DNA of 64,000 nucleotides from Bacteroides sp. (GTDB lineage Bacteria; Bacteroidota; Bacteroidia; Bacteroidales; Bacteroidaceae). The stretch is taken from contig JAGATY010000034.1 in assembly GCA_017621035.1 (NCBI GenBank), positions 1-64,000 of the forward strand. The letters are read 5' to 3'. The notes beneath the pieces are model-generated. The model did not search any database and was not told the origin of the DNA. It was given only the letters and a program-made list of their open reading frames with translations. Of the stretch, positions 1 to 8,341 are shown in pieces (position 1 is the first letter of the stretch; the number at the start of each line of letters is the position of its first letter). The position numbers were made by a program, and so were the translations under genes.

Positions 1-264
1 AAAAGATGAAGAGTTGAACGGGAATGAAGATTTTTATGTGAAAGAAAAGAGAAAAATAGCTATATTTGCAGACAGGAAAACTGAAAAGGAAGAAGTTGAG
101 GATACTTCCGAAAGTCACAAAAACAACCGAGACGTACCAACGCCGTATCAACTCCGTACCAACGCCGTACCAAGGCCGTTCCCTTAGATACGGAGAAGAC
201 AGAGGGAGGGAATTAGGAGGATTTAGGATTTGTGATTTGAGATTTGGGATTGAGAAGCATTAGT
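1..264. other. Spacer with an 11-bp repeat array, no convincing gene
   Basis: I see no real gene here. A 65-codon frame covers positions 66-263, but it consists largely of repeat sequence and recognisable spacer filler (variants of GGATTTGTGATTTGAG near 220-250), so I left it out. A TATATTTG box at 61-68 resembles a plus-strand Bacteroidetes -7 element without a clear -33 partner. The gene to the right is convergent with it. Confidence 0.5.
134..182 (-). repeat. 11-bp tandem repeat, four units
   Basis: Read on the minus strand, the array is GGAAC followed by four 11-bp units of the type GGCSTTGGTAC: GGCCTTGGTAC, GGCGTTGGTAC, GGAGTTGATAC, GGCGTTGGTAC. A nearly identical four-unit array in plus orientation lies at 29351-29399, next to the recombinase gene. 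The function is unknown. Confidence 0.85.
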
Positions 265-600
265 TTAGGATTTTTCTTCTTCCTGCGGTATGCGGACAGA
301 GGTATAGAGTTCCAAGATAGCAGCTATGGTCATGCAGACAATCCACTCATTACCGCGAGTAAATAACATGAAGGCACCGGTAAGCACCAGCAGAAGTGAA
401 GCAAAAATTTGCTGACGACGGAGGCGTTTGATGGTAGGATTCTTAGCGTTTACCGGAGAATTGATTTGTGCCAGTGCAAAGAGTGTAGCACCAACAGTGT
501 AAACATAAGGAGCTAGTGGCCATCCGGTTACATAGACTACGGCACCCAGCAGAGACATCACGGCGCCTACAACGTAGAGAGCAGATATTAAATGTTTCAT
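265..600 (-). CDS. Small multi-pass membrane protein, unknown function
   Basis: This is a protein of about 111 residues with at least three hydrophobic stretches: near the N-terminus (ISALYVVGAVMSLLGAVVYV), in the middle (APYVYTVGATLFALAQI) and near residues 70-105. It ends in a charged tail. I chose the ATG at 600, four bases beyond the stop of the DivIC-like gene, rather than an upstream in-frame ATG that would overlap that gene. The two genes are therefore probably co-transcribed. It resembles small conserved inner-membrane proteins of Bacteroidales, and I can assign no function. Confidence 0.7.
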   Translation of the reverse strand: MKHLISALYVVGAVMSLLGAVVYVTGWPLAPYVYTVGATLFALAQINSPVNAKNPTIKRLRRQQIFASLLLVLTGAFMLFTRGNEWIVCMTIAAILELYTSVRIPQEEEKS

Positions 601-604
601 CGGT

Positions 605-904
605 TTAATCTTCTTCAAAGACGAATACGTCTTCATTGGGTTTCTTCATCAGATATTTCTCACGCGCCACTTCTTCAATGGCACCGGAATCCAAAGCCAG
701 TTCTTCCAGGCGTTCAGTGTTCTCGTCATATTCCGCACGGTATCTTTCTATCTCGGAGCGCAAGCGGGTGGCCTCCCGATAGTACTCCAGACGGTGAAGA
801 ATGCTGTTTTCGTCCAAGAAAACAATTATCACCGCGAACACAATTAGCGTAATCCAGTATTTGTTCTTCCGAATCACTCCCCACAGAGAAGACAGCTTAT
901 CCAT
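605..904 (-). CDS. DivIC/FtsB-like septum formation initiator
   Basis: This is a 99-residue bitopic protein. It has a short basic cytoplasmic N-terminus, one membrane segment around residues 16-31 (ITLIVFAVIIVFL) and a charged coiled coil (about 35-75) with many Arg and Glu. The motif EEVAREKYLMKKPNEDVFVF is the conserved C-terminal signature of the FtsB/DivIC family. Such proteins act in the divisome with FtsL and FtsQ-like partners. The start at 904 gives the compact family form; an upstream ATG would add eight residues. It is first in a two-gene minus-strand unit and divergent from dnaX. Confidence 0.85.
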   Translation of the reverse strand: MDKLSSLWGVIRKNKYWITLIVFAVIIVFLDENSILHRLEYYREATRLRSEIERYRAEYDENTERLEELALDSGAIEEVAREKYLMKKPNEDVFVFEED

Positions 905-1046
905 TCCTTGTTTCTTATTAAAATACACTATAACGATTACACAAATCTGTCCGAATTACTTTCTAAACAGATTCCGTGCCACAAAGATAAGGCGAATAAG
1001 CGAGAAGTTGCTTTGATTTTCTTTAAAAAGTTGTTCTTCTGCTTCC

Positions 1047-1074
1047 TTGGAGTCTCTTTTTTTGCGTACATTTG
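1047..1074 (+). promoter_or_regulatory. Putative dnaX promoter
   Basis: A TACATTTG box (1067-1074) matches the Bacteroidetes -7 consensus TAnnTTTG. A TTG at 1047-1049 lies 17 bp upstream, slightly short of the usual 19-21. The dnaX ATG follows 31 bp after the box. Confidence 0.5.
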
Positions 1075-1105
1075 CCCATAATAAACTATAAGATAAACAC
1101 TACTT

Positions 1106-2941
1106 ATGGAAAACTATATTGTATCGGCACGCAAATACCGCCCCGCCACTTTCGAGTCGGTGGTTGGCCAGCGCGCTCTAACCACTACCTTAAAGAATGC
1201 CATCGCTACCGGCAAGTTGGCGCATGCCTATCTCTTCTGCGGTCCCCGAGGCATAGGAAAGACCACCTGTGCACGCATTTTTGCCAAAACCATCAACTGC
1301 ATGAATCCCACTGAAGAAGGTGAAGCCTGTAACCAGTGCGAATCGTGCACCGCTTTCAACGAACAGCGTTCCTACAACATACACGAATTGGATGCCGCTT
1401 CCAATAACTCCGTGGACGACATCCGCCAGTTGGTAGAACAGGTGCGTATTCCACCACAGATTGGACGATACAAAGTGTACATCATAGACGAAGTACACAT
1501 GCTATCCGCCTCTGCCTTCAACGCTTTTCTGAAGACGTTGGAAGAGCCACCCCGCCACGCCATCTTCATTCTGGCCACCACCGAGAAGCACAAGATTCTC
1601 CCCACCATTCTTTCTCGCTGTCAGATTTACGACTTCAATCGCATTGGCGTGGAAGATACCGTGGCACACTTGGCCTACGTTGCCTCCAAAGAGGGTATTA
1701 CAGCCGAACCGGAGGCTTTGAACGTCATTGCACTGAAAGCTGATGGTGGTATGCGCGATGCGCTATCCATTTTCGACCAAGTGGCAAGCTTTACCGGTGG
1801 ACACATCACCTATCAGGGAACTATCGAGAACCTAAATGTGCTGGACTACGAGTACTACTTCCGTCTTACCGACCACTTCCTGAGCAATCGAGTGAGCGAC
1901 TCCTTGTTACTCTTGAACGAAGTGCTCAGCAAGGGATTCGACGGCAGTCACTTCATTACCGGACTCGCTTCTCACTTCCGCGACTTGCTGGTGAGTAAAG
2001 ATGCTGCCACGCTTCCTTTGCTGGAGGTGGGTGCCAGCATCCGCCAACGCTACCAAGAACAGGCGCAGAAGTGTCCCGTGCAGTTCCTCTACCGAGCCTT
2101 AAAACTGTGTAACGATTGCGACCTGAACTATCGGGCCAGCAAGAACAAACGTCTATTGGTGGAGCTAACTCTCATACAAGCCGCACAGCTGACGGTCGAG
2201 GGAGACGACGTGAGTGGGGGGCGTGGCCCTAAGCAGCCATTAAAACCCATCTTCACACAGCCGGCCGCGCCACAACCGCAGGCATCGGCCGCACCCACAG
2301 CCACCGCACAACCGGCTCCAACTGTTTCCACAGCCTCCCCCGGCTCTGCGCCTAGCCCTACGCCCCGGCCTACCGCTCCGGCACAGCCCAAGGCAGCTTC
2401 CACACGCCCGGATACCTCACCTTTCCAGTCGATGCCGACACAAAATGAGAAGAAGATACCCGTCTTGACCAAAGAAAAGATGGGCATCTCCATCAAGGCC
2501 ACGCCGAAGTCTGATGCCAAGAAGGAGAGTCCCCTCCCCACCCCCGCACAGACAAGCAAAGCCATGACCGAAGAAGATAACATCTTCAACGCACGCGATA
2601 TCAACCACTACTGGCAGGAGTATGTTGCCCGTATGCCCCAAGAGTTGACTGCTATGGCTAAGCGCATGCAGCTGATTAAGTTAACACCTCTCAATGACAT
2701 CACCTACGAGGCTGTGGTGGAGAACGATTTTGTAGCCAAGGAGCTGAACGACATGATACCCGCTCTGCAAGACTACCTGCGCAGCCGGTTGAAGAATCGA
2801 AAGGTTACACTCAACGTGCGCGTCAGCACACCGCATGAAAAAGTGCGTGCATACAGCCGCGTAGAGAAGTTCCAGGTCATGACACAGAAAAATCCCTCCC
2901 TCTATCTGCTGAAGGAGACCTTCGGATTGGAGTTTAACTAA
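1106..2941 (+). CDS. dnaX: DNA polymerase III subunit gamma/tau
   Basis: This is the clamp-loader ATPase that loads the sliding clamp at replication forks. The 611-residue protein has a Walker A motif GPRGIGKTT (46-54), a zinc-binding set of Cys65, Cys75, Cys78 and Cys81, Walker B DEVH (128-131) and the sensor SRC (170-172). These are the standard features of gamma/tau. Residues about 365-455 form a Pro/Ala/Thr/Gln-rich linker before a C-terminal tau-like domain that ends in KETFGLEF. I saw no obvious A6-type slippery site for making a short gamma form. It stands alone between a divergent pair and a convergent PorT-like gene. Confidence 0.97.
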   Translation: MENYIVSARKYRPATFESVVGQRALTTTLKNAIATGKLAHAYLFCGPRGIGKTTCARIFAKTINCMNPTEEGEACNQCESCTAFNEQRSYNIHELDAASNNSVDDIRQLVEQVRIPPQIGRYKVYIIDEVHMLSASAFNAFLKTLEEPPRHAIFILATTEKHKILPTILSRCQIYDFNRIGVEDTVAHLAYVASKEGITAEPEALNVIALKADGGMRDALSIFDQVASFTGGHITYQGTIENLNVLDYEYYFRLTDHFLSNRVSDSLLLLNEVLSKGFDGSHFITGLASHFRDLLVSKDAATLPLLEVGASIRQRYQEQAQKCPVQFLYRALKLCNDCDLNYRASKNKRLLVELTLIQAAQLTVEGDDVSGGRGPKQPLKPIFTQPAAPQPQASAAPTATAQPAPTVSTASPGSAPSPTPRPTAPAQPKAASTRPDTSPFQSMPTQNEKKIPVLTKEKMGISIKATPKSDAKKESPLPTPAQTSKAMTEEDNIFNARDINHYWQEYVARMPQELTAMAKRMQLIKLTPLNDITYEAVVENDFVAKELNDMIPALQDYLRSRLKNRKVTLNVRVSTPHEKVRAYSRVEKFQVMTQKNPSLYLLKETFGLEFN

Positions 2942-2953
2942 GTTCCTAAAAGA

Positions 2954-3652
2954 TTATTCAAAATAGAAAGTGAGCGCAATCATTCTGGAAGAGAGTTTTC
3001 CGACTGATTGCGTAAACTTTTCCAGCCCCTTGTCCGTCAGGTCGGTGCGCTGCTTCTCCAGCAAATCGGCCAGCCCGAAGCAGAACTTCAATTCCGGAAT
3101 CAGTTTGAAGAAAGGAAGATAAAAATCACAGCCGATGCCCACCTCCAGATAGCAATCAAAGTGTTTCACCAGCAAGGCACGCTGTTTTTTCACGCCGAAG
3201 TCATAGGTCGGTGCCACCCCCACCATCACGTAAGGGCGATAATTATTGAAACGTTCCGCACTGAACTTCAGGTCCAACGGCAGCGAGAGATAGGCCGACT
3301 TCAGCTGTTGCGTATGCTCCGCCCCGCTCGAAGCCTCACGGAAAACCACCTTCTTGTCGCCAAAAAAGAGCGTAGGCACCAGGCGCAACGAGAGGTGTTG
3401 ATGCAAAAAAAGCTCGCCCACCACACCGACAGAGAAACCAGGCGAGTACTCCGGCACTTCGGCAAACCAGCTCTCCCCCTCGGCCGTCACAAAACCCGTA
3501 TTCCGCACCTCCAAATCCTGCGTATGCAACCCCACCAAGAAGCCGTAGTGCCACCGCCGTTGGTCAATGTAGGGACGGTTCTGTACCTTCCGCGTCTGAG
3601 CAACCAGCGGCAGCGTCACCAACAACATCAGTATAAAAAGTACCTGTTTCAT
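2954..3652 (-). CDS. PorT-family outer-membrane beta-barrel protein
   Basis: This is a protein of about 232 residues starting MKQVLFILMLLVTLPLVAQ, a clear Sec signal peptide. It is followed by alternating hydrophobic/polar beta strands and a terminal aromatic residue (TFYFE), typical of small Bacteroidetes barrels. The pattern, including NRPYIDQRRWHYGFLVGLHT and the region VGVAPTYDFG, fits the PorT/outer-membrane barrel group (PF13568-like). PorT is a type IX secretion component in Porphyromonas, but homologues occur in species without full secretion systems. I chose the ATG at 3652 because the signal peptide begins there. It converges on dnaX with a 12-bp gap. Confidence 0.75.
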   Translation of the reverse strand: MKQVLFILMLLVTLPLVAQTRKVQNRPYIDQRRWHYGFLVGLHTQDLEVRNTGFVTAEGESWFAEVPEYSPGFSVGVVGELFLHQHLSLRLVPTLFFGDKKVVFREASSGAEHTQQLKSAYLSLPLDLKFSAERFNNYRPYVMVGVAPTYDFGVKKQRALLVKHFDCYLEVGIGCDFYLPFFKLIPELKFCFGLADLLEKQRTDLTDKGLEKFTQSVGKLSSRMIALTFYFE

Positions 3653-4043
3653 GTCCTTAAAACGAATCAGTTCTCCCTTTATTGCCCACCCCGGCATCAA
3701 AACCCTTCACTTCCCCACACTCTTCACTCAATTTACATACCGCCCCGCGTCACCTTTCTTCCGAAAGCGGCGACGATACTCCTGCGACGCGCGGTAAAAG
3801 GAGAGACATAAAGCGCCTCCAGCGTAAATTGTGGGGTGATGTTCGGCATAGTCTTCAATATTTAACGTCAGTTCGACATAAGGTCTGAAAGACCAGGTGG
3901 CAAAGCCACTTTTAATAACCGCGGACTTTCAAGTCCGTGGATAGACTACTCGATTTCTATCCATCCGTCTGGAAGACGGGGCCGCAGGCTATAGTAGTCT
4001 TACAGACCGCGTCTTCACAGACGCAAGGAGTGTAAGATTCTCA
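3653..4043. other. Spacer of about 390 bp with a hairpin cluster
   Basis: No gene is supported. Frames across 3682-3888 lack start signals and family features. From about 3865 the spacer carries a run of short inverted repeats, described separately. The first half is unremarkable. Confidence 0.55.
3865..4024. repeat. Cluster of five short hairpins, relic related to the MITE
   Basis: The stretch opens with ACGTCAGTTCG (3865-3875), the same 11-mer that ends the MITE at 22603-22978. Five short palindromes follow: GGTCTGAAAGACC (3882-3894), GTGGCAAAGCCAC (3897-3909), a 10-bp-arm palindrome at 3919-3940, CCGTCTGGAAGACGG (3965-3979) and GCGTCTTCACAGACGC (4009-4024). The first hairpin also lies near an end of both MITE copies. 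It is probably a REP-like mobile relic. Confidence 0.65.
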
Positions 4044-4358
4044 TTACTTACGTTTCTTTGGCTCCGGAAGTTCTCGGCACGTGGCAAGGGCGAGAGCGGT
4101 GAGCAACTCGTGGTCGTCTACATTCTCCACGTAGAAGCAGGGCTTCGCTCCCGGGTATGGCTCGCGGAGGACGGGTGCACCCAGCAGCTTCCGCCCCGCC
4201 TCGGTGGGCTTGAACAGCAGGCAGTCGTCGCACACCATAGCGAAGAATTTTCCGTCGAGGTACAGTCCGTATTCGCCGAACATTCGTTTCAGGGTCACTT
4301 CGCCAGCGCGTGCCATCTGGTCGGCGATGTATTGGGCAAGGTCTTGGTTGGTTGCCAT
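4044..4358 (-). CDS. TfoX N-terminal domain protein
   Basis: This is a 104-residue protein starting MATNQDLAQYIADQM. The stretch VTLKRMFGEYGLYLDGKFFA and the following VCDDCLLFKP match the TfoX/Sxy N-terminal domain (PF04993). Stand-alone copies are common in Bacteroides and have no established role; a link to competence should not be assumed. The start at 4358 lies five bases after the stop of the upstream lipoprotein gene, so the two probably form an operon. A longer in-frame ATG at 4490 would overlap that gene and adds no recognisable sequence. Confidence 0.85.
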   Translation of the reverse strand: MATNQDLAQYIADQMARAGEVTLKRMFGEYGLYLDGKFFAMVCDDCLLFKPTEAGRKLLGAPVLREPYPGAKPCFYVENVDDHELLTALALATCRELPEPKKRK

Positions 4359-4363
4359 AGGCT

Positions 4364-4990
4364 TTATTCTTTTGTTTTTACATATTGATATACCACTTCC
4401 AGCGAAGCCTCCCGCGCCATGTCGTTCGGGTTCGTGCCCGGCACACCTTCGGGAATCGGCTCTCCTAATCGGCTGAATAAATCCGTCCAAAAGGCAGGCA
4501 TTTCGCCGTCGGCGTTGCGGAAGTTCATCGGGCGGGCGGTGAAGATGGGCTTGCCGTCCGCTGTGCGATAGCTCTCGTAGACCAACTCCGAGCAGTACAT
4601 CTTCCCGTTGTCGGGCAGGTACGACCAGTCGTATGCCTCGCCGAGGTGGCTCTTTGCACGGGCGATTGTCCGTTCCACATCAAACGGCTGGCGCAGACGC
4701 ATCACCACTCCATCAGCCTGTCCGGCGAAGTCTTCCCATGCCGTCAGCACCACACCTTGCTCGGGCGTTGCCTCAATGACAAAGGTCTTGCCATTCTCTA
4801 TGAAGACGATACCTACATGGTCGTAACTGATACTGTCTGCCGCCGTAGCATCGGTAATGGCTTCCCCCATCTCCGAGCCGGCCGACACTTGGAAGACGAG
4901 GTCGCCGGAGCGTAGGCTGTTGTTCCCCTTGTCGGTGCAGGAGGTGAGGGTGAAGAAGAAGATAAAAGATAAGATGATTATCTTTTTCAT
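4364..4990 (-). CDS. YiiX/YebB-like NlpC/P60-superfamily lipoprotein
   Basis: This is a 208-residue putative cysteine hydrolase. The signal peptide ends in a lipobox LTSC with acylation at Cys18. His58 (YDHVGIVF) comes before Cys133 (MYCSELVYESYR), the circularly permuted order found in YiiX/YebB-type members of the NlpC/P60 superfamily. SGDLVFQ near the mature N-terminus is also typical. Substrates of such proteins may be peptidoglycan peptides or lipids; here the substrate is unknown. It is first in a likely two-gene unit with the TfoX-like gene. Confidence 0.82.
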   Translation of the reverse strand: MKKIIILSFIFFFTLTSCTDKGNNSLRSGDLVFQVSAGSEMGEAITDATAADSISYDHVGIVFIENGKTFVIEATPEQGVVLTAWEDFAGQADGVVMRLRQPFDVERTIARAKSHLGEAYDWSYLPDNGKMYCSELVYESYRTADGKPIFTARPMNFRNADGEMPAFWTDLFSRLGEPIPEGVPGTNPNDMAREASLEVVYQYVKTKE

Positions 4991-4993
4991 AAC

Positions 4994-5080
4994 TTATTCT
5001 ACATCCTTTATGAACTTTGCCGGAACTCCCCCTACGACGGTACGAGGCGCAACGTCCGAACAGACGACGCTTCCGGCAGT
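4994..5080 (-). pseudogene. C-terminal remnant of a hexapeptide acyltransferase
   Basis: The frame directly after the purine permease stop codon reads TAGSVVCSDVAPRTVVGGVP then AKFIKDVE and a stop. This is the classic C-terminal end of left-handed beta-helix O-acetyltransferases (LacA/Maa type). Only 28 codons remain, with no start. The remnant is in the same frame as the permease, separated from it only by the permease TAA (5081-5083), so read-through would append it. It looks like the leftover of a deletion that removed most of an acetyltransferase gene. Confidence 0.75.
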
Positions 5081-6367
5081 TTACATCAGGAACTTCAGCA
5101 AGAAGAAGGCACCGAGGATGTACATGCCGATGGTGACTTTCTTGTAGTTGCCACTTAGCAGATTGATGAGAATGTAGCTGAGGTGTCCCAACACAATGCC
5201 GTCGGAAATGCTGTAGGAGAGGGGCATGAAGATGATGCAGATGAAGGCCGGGATGGCTTCGGAGTACTTGCTGAACTCAACATTCAGCACGCTGCTCATC
5301 ATCATCAGGCCGACAAGCACCAATACGGGCGCTGTGGCGGCGGCGGGGATGGCCAGGAAGAAGGGTGCAAAGAATAGGGCCAGCAAGAAGCAGATGCCGG
5401 TGACAAAAGCGGTCAGTCCGCTGCGGCCTCCTTCGTTCACGCCGGCGGCACTTTCTACATAGACGGCCACGGTGCTGGTGCCCATCACGGCTCCGGCTGC
5501 GGTGGAAACGGAGTCTACCATGAAAACTTCCTTCAGGCGGGGTATTTTGCCATCTTCTTTCACCATTCCGGCACGGGTGGTGACGCCGATAACGGTGCCG
5601 ATGCAGTCGAACAGGTCTACGAAGAGGAGGGTGAAGACGATGATGAACATTTCTTTAGTGAAAATGTCTGTCCACTCAAATTTCATGAAGATGGGCTCTA
5701 CTGAGGGCGGTACGCTGAGCACGCCATCGAAGTGAGTCACACCCAAGGGGATGCCGATGAGGGTGGTGGCCAGGATGCCGATAAGTAAGGCGCCTTTCAG
5801 GTTCTTGACCAGCAGTACGGAGGTAATGACGATGCCTATGACGCCGAGTAAGGCTGAGCCGGAGGTAACATTGCCCAGGCTGACGAGCGTTGCGTCGTTG
5901 TTGACGATGATTTCTGCATTCTTCAGGCCGATGAAGGCGATGTAAAGACCAATGCCGGCGCTGATGGCGTTCTTCAAAGCGTTCGGCAACACATCTACAA
6001 TCTTTTCGCGCAGGTTGGTTACGGTCAGCAAGATGAAGAGCAAGCCTTCGAGGAACACGGCTGTCAGCGCAAACTGCCAAGAGTAGCCCATGATGAGGCA
6101 GACGGTGTAGGCGAAGAAGGCATTTAGTCCCATGCCGGGTGCCAAGGCCAACGGGAGCTTAGCATAGAGGCCCATGAAGATGGTGGGGAGTGCCGACATG
6201 ATAACTGTGGTTGTAAACAAGGCTCCTTTGTCCATTCCTGTTTCACTTAAGATGTTTGGATTGACGGCGAGGATGTAGGCCATGGTCAAGAAGGTTGTGA
6301 TGCCGGCCATGATTTCCGTTCTTACGGTGGTTTCTTTGGGATTGAAACCGAAGAGTTTTGTTAGCAT
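5081..6367 (-). CDS. NCS2-family purine permease (PbuG/AzgA-like)
   Basis: This is a 428-residue inner-membrane protein with about 12 hydrophobic segments. The start MLTKLFGFNPKETTVRTEIM, the block GITTFLTMAYILAVNPNIL and the motif LPLALAPGMGLNAFFAY are diagnostic of the AzgA/PbuG branch, which imports hypoxanthine, guanine or adenine with protons. The helix FVDLFDCIGTVIGV carries the acidic residues that take part in purine binding in this family. The exact substrate cannot be read from sequence. A TATATTTG-type box lies on the minus strand at 6403-6410. The stop codon is followed in frame by an acyltransferase remnant. Confidence 0.92.
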   Translation of the reverse strand: MLTKLFGFNPKETTVRTEIMAGITTFLTMAYILAVNPNILSETGMDKGALFTTTVIMSALPTIFMGLYAKLPLALAPGMGLNAFFAYTVCLIMGYSWQFALTAVFLEGLLFILLTVTNLREKIVDVLPNALKNAISAGIGLYIAFIGLKNAEIIVNNDATLVSLGNVTSGSALLGVIGIVITSVLLVKNLKGALLIGILATTLIGIPLGVTHFDGVLSVPPSVEPIFMKFEWTDIFTKEMFIIVFTLLFVDLFDCIGTVIGVTTRAGMVKEDGKIPRLKEVFMVDSVSTAAGAVMGTSTVAVYVESAAGVNEGGRSGLTAFVTGICFLLALFFAPFFLAIPAAATAPVLVLVGLMMMSSVLNVEFSKYSEAIPAFICIIFMPLSYSISDGIVLGHLSYILINLLSGNYKKVTIGMYILGAFFLLKFLM

Positions 6368-6418
6368 GGTATTTTTTACTGCTTTAGTGTTAATAATGGG
6401 CGCAAATATAAGGCTTTT

Positions 6419-8317
6419 TCAGCCAATCTCGTCGATGTAGTCCAGCAATTTCTTATAGAAGGCATGTCGCCCCAGGGTTTTGGCATCGCCGAGGATGGTT
6501 AGTTTCATTCGGGCACGGGTGATGGCCACGTTCATCCGGCGCAGGTCGTTCAAGAATCCGATTTGTCCCTGCTCGTTGGCTCTCACCATGGAGATAAAGA
6601 TGACGTCGCGCTCCTGTCCCTGAAATCCGTCTACCGTATTCACCGTGAGCAGTGCGCGATAGGGTCTGAGCGTTGCATTGCTTCGGATGCGGCTTCGCAA
6701 ATACTGTACCTGCGCTTTGTAAGGGGAGATGATGCCAAAGTCTATCCTTTCGTCCAGGATGCGCTGCCCGCCGATGCGTCGGATGTAGGCTTCCAGCTCT
6801 GTCAGCAGCAGGTCGGCCTCGGGTTTGTTGATGCGGCCGCAGGTTTCTCCCACCAGTTCCTCTTGGAACTCCATGCCGGAGGTGTCAACCCAGCTGATGG
6901 GGCTATCCCAGTCCAAGATGCCGCGATATTTTACTTCCGGAGCGGCCTGCAGCTCGTTGCCATAGAACCAGGCTGAGGAGAAGCGCATGATGGACTCGTT
7001 CATGCGGTACTGAAGTTTCAGCAGCGACACGGCCGAGGGGTGTCGGCTGACGATTTGTTCCATCAGCGTGCGTTCCAACCCTCCGCGGGCGGCTTCGATG
7101 CACTTGATGGTGGGTGGCAACTGGCAATGGTCGCCTGCCAGCACCACGCGGTCTGCCCGTCGGATGGCTATCCAGCATGCGGCCTCCAGGGCTTGGGCTG
7201 CTTCGTCGATGAAGAGTGTTCCGAAGTGTCGGCCGGAGAGCAGGCGATGGTTGCTGCTCACCAGGGTGGAGGCTATGACGTGCGCCGAGTTGAAAAGTTC
7301 GGCATTGATTTGCACTTCCAGAGCCGTGGCACGGTCGCGCAAGCGGTTCAGATGGCTTCGCAGGCTTTCGCGTTCGCTGTAGGAGCCTCGGCGAGCCTTT
7401 CCGGCGAGGCGGCGAAGTTCTTTGCGGATGCCCCAAAGCTCGGGATAGAGGGGATGGGCCTCGAAACGGCGTTCGTAGGTGAAGGAGAGCATCTTGTCGT
7501 CCACTCGCGTAGGATTACCAATGCGCAGCACGCTCACGCCGCGGTCCACCAGCTTTTCCGAAATCCAGTCCACGGCCATGTTACTCTGTGCGCAGACCAA
7601 TACTTGGGGTTCGCGGTGCAAGGTTTCATAGATGGCTTCTACGAGGGTGGTTGTTTTGCCCGTTCCGGGAGGTCCGTGAACAATGGCCACGTCGCGGGCG
7701 CAGAGCACTTGGTTGACGGCGGCTTCTTGTGTCTGATTGAGCCACGGGAAGCGGACGGGATAGAGTTGCCGGAAGCCGGGTTTGCCGCTCGCCCCCAGCA
7801 GCATGTCTCTGAGTGTCGCCAGACGGTTGCCCTTGGCGCGGAGCGTCTCCTCCAGTGCCTCAAACATGGTGCGGTACGAGGTCTCGTCGAACGAAAGTTG
7901 CACGCCCAGCCCCTCGGTGCCTTGCAGCTCAAGCACGGCTCCTGCGCCGGCAATCGCCACCACCATCCGCTCGTCGCCGGCATAGCTCACCGTGCCCTGC
8001 GAGGTGCAATAGGTGATGGTACCGTCGTACCCTTGCCGAAAGAACAGGACCGGACGGCCGTATTCGAACAGATGCTCCACCTCCAGGTCTGTGGAACGGT
8101 TGATTTCTATCACCAGCTGGTTCAGCGAGTTGTAATAGCTCTTTCCGGCCGTTACCGGAAACCACGCCAGTCCCCTCTGCACCTTTCGCTGTATGCCCAG
8201 CGACTCGGTCTGCCGGCGAAATTCCTCCCGCTCATACTCATACTCCATCCGGAGCAACATCTGCGCCCTCTGAAGGTGCAGCGCGGGGCTGTTTGTATCG
8301 TTCTTCTGATTGTTCAT
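6419..8317 (-). CDS. SF1B DNA/RNA helicase, IGHMBP2-like
   Basis: This is a 632-residue ATP-dependent helicase. It has the Walker A motif GPPGTGKT (about 215-222), motif II DEAA (LFIDEAAQALEA), motif III LAGDHCQLPPT, motif IV region QYRMNESIM, motif V VDGFQGQERDVIF and motif VI NVAITRARMKL. This set and order is that of the UPF1/IGHMBP2/Dna2 branch of superfamily 1. The N-terminal 200 residues include a small beta-rich region. The cellular role is unproven; RNA or DNA processing is likely. A TACCTTTG box lies only four bases upstream of the start codon. Confidence 0.93.
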   Translation of the reverse strand: MNNQKNDTNSPALHLQRAQMLLRMEYEYEREEFRRQTESLGIQRKVQRGLAWFPVTAGKSYYNSLNQLVIEINRSTDLEVEHLFEYGRPVLFFRQGYDGTITYCTSQGTVSYAGDERMVVAIAGAGAVLELQGTEGLGVQLSFDETSYRTMFEALEETLRAKGNRLATLRDMLLGASGKPGFRQLYPVRFPWLNQTQEAAVNQVLCARDVAIVHGPPGTGKTTTLVEAIYETLHREPQVLVCAQSNMAVDWISEKLVDRGVSVLRIGNPTRVDDKMLSFTYERRFEAHPLYPELWGIRKELRRLAGKARRGSYSERESLRSHLNRLRDRATALEVQINAELFNSAHVIASTLVSSNHRLLSGRHFGTLFIDEAAQALEAACWIAIRRADRVVLAGDHCQLPPTIKCIEAARGGLERTLMEQIVSRHPSAVSLLKLQYRMNESIMRFSSAWFYGNELQAAPEVKYRGILDWDSPISWVDTSGMEFQEELVGETCGRINKPEADLLLTELEAYIRRIGGQRILDERIDFGIISPYKAQVQYLRSRIRSNATLRPYRALLTVNTVDGFQGQERDVIFISMVRANEQGQIGFLNDLRRMNVAITRARMKLTILGDAKTLGRHAFYKKLLDYIDEIG

Positions 8318-8321
8318 GGCA

Positions 8322-8329
8322 CAAAGGTA
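8322..8329 (-). promoter_or_regulatory. -7 box almost touching the helicase start
   Basis: The minus strand reads TACCTTTG at 8329-8322, and the helicase ATG is at 8317. A TTTG lies 17 bp further upstream. If this box is used, transcription would start at or next to the ATG, giving a leaderless or near-leaderless mRNA. Confidence 0.5.
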
Positions 8330-8341
8330 GGGAAAAAATCG

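Noticed and set aside
66..263. 65-codon open frame at the left edge
   Set aside because: It runs through the 11-bp repeat array and spacer filler and has no family features.
6368..6418. Purine riboswitch before the permease gene
   Set aside because: The spacer of 51 bp to the neighbouring gene is too short for one, and no conserved core is visible.
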